A stretch of DNA of 6,285 nt, taken from an uncultured Sphingomonas sp. GTDB taxonomy: Bacteria; Pseudomonadota; Alphaproteobacteria; Sphingomonadales; Sphingomonadaceae. Of this stretch, positions 1 through 5,698 are shown piece by piece. Below the pieces are notes generated by a model that searched no databases, was not told where the DNA came from, and saw only the letters and a list, made by a program, of their open reading frames with translations. The translations under genes were made by a program, and so were the position numbers. How positions within the stretch are numbered: the stretch's first letter is position 1; the number at the start of each line of letters is the position of its first letter. Where the stretch lies: contig CAMLSA010000140.1 of the NCBI GenBank assembly GCA_946482655.1, positions 1 through 6,285 on the forward strand. The letters run 5' to 3'.

Positions 1-296
1 TGATATTTACCGTATTTCTCGAAGTTTTCGGCGACCTGGGCGGCGAGTTCACGGGTCGGCTCCAGGATCAGCGAGCGCGGCATGCGCGCCCGGCTGCGGC
101 CATGCGCCAGGATGTCGATCATCGGCAGCACGAAGCTGGCGGTCTTGCCGGTGCCCGTCTGGGCGATGCCGATCAGATCCTTCATCATCAGGATTGGCGG
201 GATCGCCTGCGCCTGGATCGGCGTCGGCTCATTATAGCCAGCCTCCGATACCGCGCGGAGAAGTTCATCGGAAAGGCCGAGATCGGCAAACGACAT
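1..296 (-). CDS. DEAD-box ATP-dependent RNA helicase, N-terminal part (RhlE-like), cut by the window edge
   Basis: Reading leftwards from the ATG at 296-294, 98 codons are open to the window edge. The protein begins MSFADLGLS and shows the DEAD-box landmarks in order: an aromatic F3 upstream of the Q motif (PTPIQ, residues 24-28), Walker A motif I (AQTGTGKT, 45-52) and motif Ia (PTRELA, 80-85). The DEAD motif itself, motif III (SAT) and the C-terminal helicase domain lie outside the window. Family knowledge: these cytoplasmic enzymes use ATP to unwind short RNA duplexes in ribosome assembly, mRNA decay or cold adaptation. The short N-terminus before the Q motif fits the RhlE/SrmB/DeaD group. 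RhlE-like is a guess, because the diagnostic C-terminal part is missing. No strong Shine-Dalgarno is seen before the ATG; a weak GGA lies about 8 bases upstream. Confidence 0.93.
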   Translation of the reverse strand, partial: MSFADLGLSDELLRAVSEAGYNEPTPIQAQAIPPILMMKDLIGIAQTGTGKTASFVLPMIDILAHGRSRARMPRSLILEPTRELAAQVAENFEKYGKY

Positions 297-329
297 AATA
301 TATCCGGAAATAGGGCGGCACGATGCACC

Positions 330-365
330 GCTCGAAGCGCCGCGATTGAGCGCGAAGCCGCGATT
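330..365. repeat. Tandem imperfect 18-bp repeat in the helicase leader
   Basis: Two adjacent 18-base units (330-347 and 348-365) both end in the identical nonamer GCCGCGATT (339-347 and 357-365), and both contain CGAAG. A perfect TTGACA lies immediately beyond on the minus strand (371-366). The repeat therefore lies 34-69 bases upstream of the helicase ATG, probably in its promoter or 5' leader. It may be chance in GC-rich sequence or a small duplication; no function is claimed. Confidence 0.4.
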
Positions 366-484
366 TGTCAAGGCAATTGGGGCTGCCGGGTATATTTCGG
401 CAATGCTGAAACGGCGGCGCCGATCCGCATGTTCACCGCTCGCAACGGACCGCTGCCATACTCCACATGGGAGGAACTCAAGCC

Positions 485-937
485 TCACTCGTCCGCAACG
501 AGCTTCCTGAACCGACGGATTTCGCACTGCCCCCCCGCCCGCGTCCGGATCACATCGCGTTCGGCGCAGATTTTACCGTCATCGGTGGGGAGGATGTAGA
601 AGCCCGAATAATAATCGAGCGCCGGGCATCGCGACGAGAAATGGGCCCGCAACCGCTGCCCGCCCCTGAGGGCGAGATCGATGGCGTCGTCCGCGACCAC
701 GGCTGCGCCGGCGATGGACGACATGGCCACACATCTGGGCCCCTTCTTCGACTTCCATTTGAGCGGCTTGGCCGGTGTCCGGCGGGGCACCCTGACGATC
801 AGCGACTGCTCGATCGTCAGCTGGGCAAGCTCGACAGTGCGCGATTCAGCCCCCACGGGCGCCGCGCCGCCCGTGGCCGCGAAGAGCAACAGAGGGACAC
901 CGGTGCACAGCAGTCGCGGCAAGCGGCCCGAATTCAC
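485..937 (-). CDS. Small exported protein of unknown function
   Basis: A 150-residue protein read leftwards from a GTG start (937-935). A purine-rich GGAAGGGTGGA stretch lies about 9 bases upstream and can serve as ribosome binding site. Residues 1-30 look like a Sec signal peptide: R5 and R8, a hydrophobic core LLFAATGG, and a small-residue cleavage region near VGA-E (30/31). The mature part has a basic patch ([12 protein letters not shown], 55-66) and four cysteines (69, 104, 124, 138) that could form two disulfides in the periplasm. An aromatic/Asp-rich segment (residues 108-120) and a basic C-terminus follow. I recognise no named domain. It resembles short conserved hypothetical proteins common in sphingomonads, but that is an impression. 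A GTG start, a signal peptide and an absence of frame breaks support a real gene. It lies 188 bases upstream of the helicase in the same direction, so co-transcription is possible but not shown. Confidence 0.75.
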   Translation of the reverse strand: MNSGRLPRLLCTGVPLLLFAATGGAAPVGAESRTVELAQLTIEQSLIVRVPRRTPAKPLKWKSKKGPRCVAMSSIAGAAVVADDAIDLALRGGQRLRAHFSSRCPALDYYSGFYILPTDDGKICAERDVIRTRAGGQCEIRRFRKLVADE

Positions 938-965
938 GATCGAAGATCCACCCTTCCACAGGCCC

Positions 966-979
966 CGCTCTTTTGAGCG
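966..979. other. Short perfect hairpin in the divergent intergenic region
   Basis: CGCTC-TTTT-GAGCG forms a 5-bp stem with a 4-base loop. It lies between the leftward exported-protein gene and the rightward flavoenzyme gene. There is no following T-run on either strand, so it is not a typical terminator. Role unknown. Confidence 0.35.
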
Positions 980-1067
980 ATCACCCTAAACCGTTCATCC
1001 CTCTGCGCAATCGGTTGAACAGCGGATTAACTGGCAAATCTCCCGAGCCCTGCATTATGTTCCCGAC

Positions 1068-2525
1068 ATGACCGGCCTCAATTTCCCGGAGAAGCCATTG
1101 CTCGACAAGCTCGCCGCCCTACTGGGGCCGCAGGGCTTCGTCACCGACCGCGATCTGATCATCCCGTGGCTGACCGATTGGCGCGAACGCTACCATGGTG
1201 AAAGCGCGGCGCTGCTCGCTCCCGCGACCAGCGAGCAGGTGTCGGCTATCGTCCGGCTCGCCGCCGAGGCGCGCGTGGCCTTGGTGCCGCAGGGTGGCAA
1301 TACCGGCACCGTCGCGGGCGCGACGCCGGCGGCCGACGGGTCGGCGCTGCTGCTCTCGCTGCGTCGGATGAACAGGATCCGGTCGATCTCGGCCATTGAC
1401 AATGCCGCCGTCGCCGAGGCCGGCGTGATCCTGTCGAACCTTCACGATGCCGCGGCGGAGGTCGGCCGGCGCTTCCCGCTATCGCTCGCTTCCAAAGGTT
1501 CGGCGACGATCGGCGGGCTGGTTTCGACCAATGCGGGCGGAACCCAGGTGTTGCGCTTCGGCCCGATGCGCGCGCTCGTCCTTGGCATCGAAGCGGTGCT
1601 GCCCGACGGCTCACTGTTCGACGGGCTCGCCACGCTCCGCAAGGATAATCGAGGCTATGATCTGCGCCAGCTGCTCACCGGTGCCGAGGGAACGCTGGGC
1701 GTCGTCACGGCGGCGGCGCTGCGGCTCGTGCCGGCGGTGGCCTCGCGCGTGGTCGCCTGGGTGGGGCTGGGCACCCCCCAGGATGCGCTCACCCTGCTCC
1801 GCCGGCTCGAGGAACGGACCGGCGAGGCGGTCGAGAGTTTCGAACTGGTTCCGGCCAACGCGCTGGCGCTGGTGCTCGACAAGATTCCCGGTGCTCGTGC
1901 GCCGCTCGCAGAAATTTGCCCATGGAACGTGCTGATCGAGGCGGTCGGGACCCATGGCGGCCCCGAGCCGGTGGAGGTGATCGAGGAAGGCCTCGCCGCG
2001 GCGATCCGGGAAGGGCTGGTGCGCGACGCCGCGATCGCGGCGAGTGAAGCCCAGGCGGAGGCGCTCTGGGCGCTGCGCGAGTCGGTGTCGGAAGCCGAGA
2101 AGATCGACGGCCCCTCCGTCAAGCACGATATCTCGGTGCCGGTATCGGAAATGCCCGCCTTTCTCGATCGCGAGCGGGAACGGGTGGAGGCCCGCTTCCC
2201 CGGTTCACGGATCATCGCCTTCGGCCATCTCGGCGACGGAAATATCCATTTCAACCTGCTCCCGCCCGAAGGTGCCGACCGCAACGGCTGGATCGGCCAA
2301 TATGGGCGGGCGGCGAGCGAGATGGTGCATGACTTGGTCGCGGCCGCCGGCGGATCGCTGTCGGCCGAGCACGGCATCGGCCAGGCCAAGCTCGGCGAGT
2401 TCGCCCGGTTGACCGATCCGGTCCGGCTGCACGCGCTCCGGGCGATCAAGGCGGCGCTCGACCCGTTGGGAATCATGAACCCGGGAAAGCTTGTTCCACT
2501 TGCTTCCGGCGATCAGGGCCAATAG
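1068..2525 (+). CDS. FAD-linked oxidase, D-2-hydroxyglutarate / D-lactate dehydrogenase type
   Basis: 485 residues, the usual size for bacterial GlcD/D2HGDH-family flavoenzymes. The N-terminal half is a PCMH-type FAD-binding domain (about 45-223): the ALLAPATSEQV start, the pyrophosphate-binding loop PQGGNTG (74-80), GSATIGGLVSTNAGG (144-158) and LLTGAEGTLGVVT (202-214). The C-terminal half is the FAD-oxidase C domain: ALWALRESVSEAEK (332-345), KHDISVPVSEM (352-362), GHLGDGNIHFN (386-396) and SAEHGIG (432-438), ending in the typical LDPLGIMNPGK (464-474). By family knowledge H387, H394 and E434 bind the divalent metal that holds the 2-hydroxyacid substrate. The expected reaction is oxidation of a D-2-hydroxyacid (D-2-hydroxyglutarate or D-lactate) to the 2-oxoacid, passing electrons to an acceptor such as ETF or quinone. 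The exact substrate cannot be told from sequence alone. The ATG at 1068 has only a weak ribosome binding site; an ATG at 1057 is out of frame. Confidence 0.93.
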   Translation: MTGLNFPEKPLLDKLAALLGPQGFVTDRDLIIPWLTDWRERYHGESAALLAPATSEQVSAIVRLAAEARVALVPQGGNTGTVAGATPAADGSALLLSLRRMNRIRSISAIDNAAVAEAGVILSNLHDAAAEVGRRFPLSLASKGSATIGGLVSTNAGGTQVLRFGPMRALVLGIEAVLPDGSLFDGLATLRKDNRGYDLRQLLTGAEGTLGVVTAAALRLVPAVASRVVAWVGLGTPQDALTLLRRLEERTGEAVESFELVPANALALVLDKIPGARAPLAEICPWNVLIEAVGTHGGPEPVEVIEEGLAAAIREGLVRDAAIAASEAQAEALWALRESVSEAEKIDGPSVKHDISVPVSEMPAFLDRERERVEARFPGSRIIAFGHLGDGNIHFNLLPPEGADRNGWIGQYGRAASEMVHDLVAAAGGSLSAEHGIGQAKLGEFARLTDPVRLHALRAIKAALDPLGIMNPGKLVPLASGDQGQ

Positions 2526-2577
2526 ACGGCGGCGGCATCGATCGGGTCCAACGCCCTTATATCCCGGATGGCATTTC

Positions 2578-2583
2578 AGGAGA
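2578..2583 (+). promoter_or_regulatory. Ribosome binding site that fixes the SapC start
   Basis: AGGAGA lies 6 bases before the ATG at 2590. It decides for this start over an in-frame upstream GTG-type extension to 2491, which would overlap the end of the preceding flavoenzyme gene in another frame and add residues unlike the family. Confidence 0.8.
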
Positions 2584-2589
2584 CTTCCC

Positions 2590-3366
2590 ATGGCGAGCGC
2601 CCCGGCCAACGCCCTGCCCCTTTTCTACAACGAGCTGCAGCCGCTTTCGAGCCAGCTCCACGCCAATTGGAAAGCTCGCACTGTCGAGTCGGCGCCCTTC
2701 TTCGCCAAAGCGCATGCGGTGCCGCTGACGGTCGAGGAATTCATTCTGGCGCAGCGTCATTATCCGATCGTCTTTTCGGTCGGCCCAAACCCGGTGCCTC
2801 TGGCCCTGTTCGGGCTCAACGAAGGTGTCAACGTCTTCACGGACGACCAGGGCATCCCGACCGGAAACCTCTACATTCCGGCTTATGTGCGCCGCTATCC
2901 GTTCATGCTCGCCCGCCTGCGCGACGACAGCGACGAACTGTCGCTCTGCTTCGACAACAGCGCGGGCAACCTGGGCGAGTTCGAGGACGGCCTGCCGCTG
3001 TTCGAGGGCAACGAGCCGGCCGAGGCGATCAAGAACACGCTCTCCTTCTGCGAGCAGTTCGAACAGGCCGGCATGCGTACCGGCATGTTCATGGAGGAGC
3101 TTCAGCAGAACAAGCTGCTGATCGACGGAGAAGTGACGATCGAATCCGAAGGAGCCGACCAGCCGTTCGTTTATCGCGGCTTCCAGATCATTTCGGAAGA
3201 AAAGCTGAAGGAACTGCGCGGCGATGTCCTGCGCAAGATGGTCCAGAACGGGCTCCTGCCGCTGATCTACGCCCATCTTTTCTCCTTATCGCTGATTCGC
3301 GATGTCTTCGCTATGCAGATGCAGCAGGGCAAGACGCCGCAGGCGACTCCCGGCGATCCCGGCTGA
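2590..3366 (+). CDS. SapC-family protein
   Basis: 258 residues, matching the roughly 250-residue size of the SapC family (Pfam PF07277). Recognisable parts are the N-terminal FYNELQPLSS (12-21), the HYPIVFS segment (58-64), the GNLYIPAYVRRYPFML signature (92-107), the acidic central region (111-143), and a C-terminal helix-rich tail with NGLLPLIYAHLFSL (220-233). There is no signal peptide and no membrane segment, so it is probably cytoplasmic. The name comes from a Campylobacter surface-layer locus, but the biochemical role is not established. In sphingomonads and Caulobacter-type bacteria, relatives often sit with TonB-dependent receptors and tryptophan-halogenase-like genes; none is seen here. 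It follows the flavoenzyme by 64 bases without an obvious terminator, so the two could share a transcript. A TATATC at 2558-2563 might be its own -10, but no matching -35 is seen. Confidence 0.9.
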   Translation: MASAPANALPLFYNELQPLSSQLHANWKARTVESAPFFAKAHAVPLTVEEFILAQRHYPIVFSVGPNPVPLALFGLNEGVNVFTDDQGIPTGNLYIPAYVRRYPFMLARLRDDSDELSLCFDNSAGNLGEFEDGLPLFEGNEPAEAIKNTLSFCEQFEQAGMRTGMFMEELQQNKLLIDGEVTIESEGADQPFVYRGFQIISEEKLKELRGDVLRKMVQNGLLPLIYAHLFSLSLIRDVFAMQMQQGKTPQATPGDPG

Positions 3367-3430
3367 CCGTAAAAAAAGAGCGTAAGAGCTGGCCTCTATA
3401 AGGAATTTCCCCGAGCAGGGCGAACTATCC

Positions 3431-3459
3431 TTGAAAGACCTGGGGAACGGTCCTATCTT
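3431..3459 (+). promoter_or_regulatory. Predicted promoter of the intergenic small RNA
   Basis: TTGAAA (3431-3436) and TATCTT (3454-3459) are separated by exactly 17 bases, a good housekeeping-sigma pattern that predicts a start near 3466. Overlapping it, GGAAC (3444-3448), 16 bases, then CGTG (3465-3468) is one mismatch from the EcfG general-stress promoter pattern (GGAAC-N16-CGTT) known in sphingomonads. Either or both could drive the RNA. This is inference from pattern only. Confidence 0.45.
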
Positions 3460-3465
3460 GTTGCC

Positions 3466-3573
3466 GTGCGGTGGTCGTGCCCCCCTTTCGCGGCCCCGTA
3501 CGACGCATCCCTCGGGATGCGTTCCTCCCTGAACCTTGGCCACCTCGTGCGTAAGCACGAGGTGGTTCTTTTA
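3466..3573 (+). ncRNA. Candidate small regulatory RNA with a CCTCCC anti-Shine-Dalgarno motif
   Basis: This is the only structured part of the 232-base gap between the convergent SapC and methyltransferase genes. In order it holds: a possible 7-bp stem (3474-3480 with 3498-3504) around a C-rich loop; a perfect 8-bp hairpin (3503-3510 / 3515-3522, loop CTCG) that competes with the first for two bases; a single-stranded linker with TTCCTCCCT (3522-3530), complementary to Shine-Dalgarno sequences; and a perfect terminator hairpin with a T-rich tail. The architecture (hairpin, exposed CCUCCC, terminator hairpin) resembles alphaproteobacterial sRNAs such as the suhB/MmgR (alpha-r8) group and the Rhodobacter CcsR RNAs. 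The family assignment is a suggestion from memory, not a match I could test. The 5' end depends on the predicted promoter. Such RNAs usually act on mRNA translation, often with Hfq. Confidence 0.6.
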
Positions 3574-3575
3574 TT
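3540..3575 (+). terminator. Strong intrinsic terminator of the small RNA
   Basis: A perfect 11-bp stem, CCACCTCGTGC (3540-3550) with GCACGAGGTGG (3555-3565), is closed by GTAA, a GNRA-type tetraloop, and followed directly by TTCTTTTATT (3566-3575). The T-run exists only on the + strand, so it ends rightward transcription (the small RNA, and perhaps SapC read-through). It does not obviously end the leftward methyltransferase transcript. Confidence 0.85.
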
Positions 3576-3598
3576 CAGGACCGGGCCTACACCCTCTG

Positions 3599-4210
3599 TT
3601 AAGCCGTCTTCACTGCCTTGATCGTCTTGACGACATCGAGGAAGATGTTGTCGACCTCGGTGACCTGGAACCCCGCAGCGCGCACATTGGATATGGTGTC
3701 GCGGTTCATCGCGGGGCCAATCTTCTCGGTCAGGTTGGTCATCAGGTCCATCATCAGCCGGAACGGATGGAAACGGCTGCCGGTATGTTCGAACATGAAC
3801 AGCTTGCCCTCCGGCTTCAGCACTCTGTGGAGCGCCCTTAGCCCGTTCACCGGATTCGGCACCGAACAGAAGGTGCACGAGGTGTAGACCTGATCGAAGC
3901 TCTCAGGCTCGAACGGCATTTCGTGGACGTCCATCACTTCGGCGCGAATCGTTCCGTCATAGGCGGCGATGCGCGGCTGCGCCTGCTCGATCATCTTCGG
4001 GCTGATGTCGATCGCGGTGATGTCCCGCCCGGCGGGAAACGACGGAATGTCGAGGCCGGTGCCAAGGGCCAGGAACAGGACTCTCCCTTCCATATGGCTG
4101 AACAGCGCTTGCTTGAAAGGCTTCCAGCGCCGTTCCGCGCCCTGGCTCGCCATGCCATCGAAGCGCGGCGCAAGACGGTCCCACTTTGCGCGGGTCACGG
4201 CATCGGCCAT
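3599..4210 (-). CDS. Class I SAM-dependent methyltransferase (METTL7/UbiE-like)
   Basis: 203 residues read leftwards from the ATG at 4210-4208 to a TAA. It has the Rossmann-type methyltransferase landmarks: motif I VLFLALGTGLDI (44-55), post-I acidic strand ITAIDISPKMI (64-74), MDVHEMPF (93-100), motif II FDQVYTSCTFCSVPNP (105-120) and motif III LKPEGKLFMFEH (131-142). The order 'motif II, C-S-V, LxxxxRVLKPEGKLFMFEH' and a C-terminal NRDTISNVRAAGF resemble the METTL7/TMT1 thiol-methyltransferase and UbiE/methyltransf_11 group. Substrate is unknown; a thiol, metalloid, quinone or lipid are all possible. A CxxC (C112, C115) sits in motif II. An in-frame upstream extension exists but lies inside the preceding gene in another frame and is low-complexity Arg/Ser/Ala, so it was rejected. 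It starts one base after the stop of the membrane-protein gene, implying translational coupling. Confidence 0.88.
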   Translation of the reverse strand: MADAVTRAKWDRLAPRFDGMASQGAERRWKPFKQALFSHMEGRVLFLALGTGLDIPSFPAGRDITAIDISPKMIEQAQPRIAAYDGTIRAEVMDVHEMPFEPESFDQVYTSCTFCSVPNPVNGLRALHRVLKPEGKLFMFEHTGSRFHPFRLMMDLMTNLTEKIGPAMNRDTISNVRAAGFQVTEVDNIFLDVVKTIKAVKTA

Positions 4211-4211
4211 G

Positions 4212-4598
4212 TCAGCTCGCCTTGGGCTGGCGGGCAACGCCGCGCAGGATGGTGTTGACGATCCAGATGAAGATGATCTCCGCAATGCCGCAGGCCGCGC
4301 CCATCTCCATTGCATGTTGCATCGGCAGCGGCATCATCGCCGCCATCATACCGACCACCATGCCAGCCCACATACCGGTGTACATGGCAGGAATCATCGC
4401 CTCCATCGCGCCGAGCTTGATCCCGACCGGGAAGTACAACACCAGGCCGGCGATCATGCCGAGCGCCATCATCGCGAACATGGCCCCCCACATGTTCCAG
4501 GCTGGACTGACGATGGCCCAGGCGATCAGCCCCGCAATTACCCCTGTCACCAGATTGGCGAGAAAATCGCCGACGACGTAGAACAAGCGATGATCCAA
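4212..4598 (-). CDS. Methionine-rich four-helix membrane protein of unknown function
   Basis: 128 residues from a TTG start (4598-4596) preceded at about 7 bases by GTGGGAG, a good ribosome binding site; no ATG offers an alternative before residue 36. Four hydrophobic helices are likely: about 8-30, 34-58, 63-90 and 100-118. Eighteen of 128 residues are Met (14%), nearly all within residues 36-99. They fall in i,i+4 series (36-40-44-48 and 68-72-76-80-84-88) and would line one face of helices 2 and 3. One Cys (103) and one His (95) lie near the third/fourth helix junction. The loops are short. I recognise no named family. The Met stripes could bind a soft metal such as Cu(I), or only pack helices. 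It is the first gene of a tight pair with the SAM methyltransferase (stop and next start read TGA-C-ATG), so the two products probably work together at the inner membrane. Confidence 0.82.
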   Translation of the reverse strand: MDHRLFYVVGDFLANLVTGVIAGLIAWAIVSPAWNMWGAMFAMMALGMIAGLVLYFPVGIKLGAMEAMIPAMYTGMWAGMVVGMMAAMMPLPMQHAMEMGAACGIAEIIFIWIVNTILRGVARQPKAS

Positions 4599-4673
4599 GG
4601 CCCCACTCCCACTTAATCTCTAGCGGGCATGGTGCCGGTTAATGGCCTGATTGTCCACTATGCCACGCGCCTC

Positions 4674-5534
4674 TTATTCGGCGGCGACCGACAATCCGGG
4701 GCTGAATATTCCGCTGAGCCGCGCGGCAATCATCGCCAGCAATCGGCCGCACGCCCCGAGATTGGCGGTCGGGATGTCGAGCGCCGCATCGAGGTAGAGC
4801 GATCGATCGAACTCGATCTGGATGGCATGGACCTGCTTGCGAGGCCGTCCGTGCCGATCGATCGTATATCCGCCAGCATAGGGATGATTGCGCGCCGCGC
4901 GCAGACCCGCCCCTTCGATGACCGCCATCGCCACATCGACTACCGCCGCCGACGCCCCCGCGCCGAAGCGGTCGCCGACGACGATCCTCACCGGGCCGCC
5001 CGGCTGCCTCACCGGCAGCGGCGGCATCGAGTGGCAATCGATCAGGATCGCCACGCCGAAGATCGACCGGGTCGCTTCGATTCGCTCGGCGATCGCGCGA
5101 TGATAGGGCAGATGCGCGCTCTCGATCCGCCGCACCGTCTCCTCCACCGCCATCCGTCCCCGCCACAATTCGCCACATGACGGCAGCCGGCGGGGGAACA
5201 GCCCCAGGCCCGCCCTCACCTTTCCGCTCGGCAGCAGCCGATCGGCACCGATCGAGCCTTCCACCATCGCGGGATCGATCTCGCGCGGATCGCGATTGAG
5301 GTCGATCGCCGCGCGCGCGATCCGGGCGACGATTGCGGTTGCGCCCTCCGACACCGCCTGTTCGACGAGCCGGTCGGCGTGGCGATCCTCGAGCGCGCGC
5401 AGCCTCTCCATCGGCACACGCGCCTGTTCAGCGAGCTCGGCCGGATAGAAACGGCCCGCATGCGGCACGGCCAACAGCAATGGCGATCGCGGCGTGGCGG
5501 GTCCCAGGATCGAAAAGGCGGGTTCGGCTCCCAT
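4674..5534 (-). CDS. N-formylglutamate amidohydrolase family protein
   Basis: 286 residues from the chosen ATG at 5534-5532. Family marks (PF05013): LAVPHAGRFYP (21-31), EDRHADRLV (49-57), IDLNRDPREID (77-87), the metal-site-like DCHSMPP (166-172), PYAGGYT (218-224) and IQIEFDRSLY (238-247). By family knowledge the enzyme is a zinc-type hydrolase that splits N-formyl-L-glutamate to formate and glutamate, the last step of one histidine-degradation route (HutG). No other hut gene is in the window, so the substrate here may be a different N-acyl or formyl amide. An ATG at 5573 would add 13 residues and cannot be excluded; longer starts reach 5693. The shorter start was chosen because homologues begin close to the AEPAFSILGP segment and the added stretch uses less typical codons. 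No strong ribosome binding site is seen at either. It is divergent from cpdR, an arrangement I believe recurs in alphaproteobacteria. Confidence 0.88.
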   Translation of the reverse strand: MGAEPAFSILGPATPRSPLLLAVPHAGRFYPAELAEQARVPMERLRALEDRHADRLVEQAVSEGATAIVARIARAAIDLNRDPREIDPAMVEGSIGADRLLPSGKVRAGLGLFPRRLPSCGELWRGRMAVEETVRRIESAHLPYHRAIAERIEATRSIFGVAILIDCHSMPPLPVRQPGGPVRIVVGDRFGAGASAAVVDVAMAVIEGAGLRAARNHPYAGGYTIDRHGRPRKQVHAIQIEFDRSLYLDAALDIPTANLGACGRLLAMIAARLSGIFSPGLSVAAE

Positions 5535-5614
5535 CCCGGCATTGCTAGCATGCGGCGACCCTTGCGCAACCATAGGGGAACGCTCGAGACAACGGCTTGC
5601 CGATTTTTCGTTGC

Positions 5615-5651
5615 TTGACTGGAATTCGTTAAGCTGTTGCAGCATAAGGAG
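5615..5651 (+). promoter_or_regulatory. Possible cpdR promoter region
   Basis: TTGACT (5615-5620) is a good -35 hexamer. The 17-base spacing leads only to TTGCAG (5638-5643), a weak -10, and CATAAG (5643-5648) lies too far. A single TTAA (5630-5632 region, GTTAAG) could be half of a CtrA box, but no second TTAA stands 7 bases away. AAGGAG at 5646-5651 is a Shine-Dalgarno-like run but 14 bases from the first ATG (5666). Weak evidence overall. Confidence 0.3.
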
Positions 5652-5698
5652 CGGCGCTTCACGGCATGATGCCGGCTGCGGGAATGCGATCACAGGCT

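Noticed and set aside
343..371. Complete sigma-70 promoter for the helicase on the minus strand
   Set aside because: TTGACA (371-366) is perfect but no acceptable -10 is found at 16-18 bases (CAATCG or TCAATC only).
102..976. Rightward open frames of 165 and 169 codons opposite the helicase start and the exported-protein gene
   Set aside because: Arg/Pro-rich translations without family resemblance, antisense to genes with clear domains or a signal peptide; typical of GC-rich shadow frames.
1655..2476. Leftward 273-codon open frame inside the flavoenzyme gene
   Set aside because: Ser/Arg/Ala-rich low-complexity translation, antisense to a gene with complete family motifs.
2557..3276. Leftward 239-codon open frame antisense to SapC
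   Set aside because: No recognisable motif; the forward frame has a ribosome binding site and SapC signatures.
3369..3390. Leftward terminator of the methyltransferase using the T-run opposite the A-run at 3371-3377
   Set aside because: Only a 3-bp stem can be drawn before the T-run, and it lies over 220 bases past the stop with the sRNA in between.
3421..3575. 6S RNA or SRP 4.5S RNA in the SapC-methyltransferase gap
   Set aside because: There is no long rod-like closing stem with a central bubble as in 6S, and no GGAAGCAGC-type SRP loop; the layout of short hairpins and terminator fits a regulatory sRNA better.
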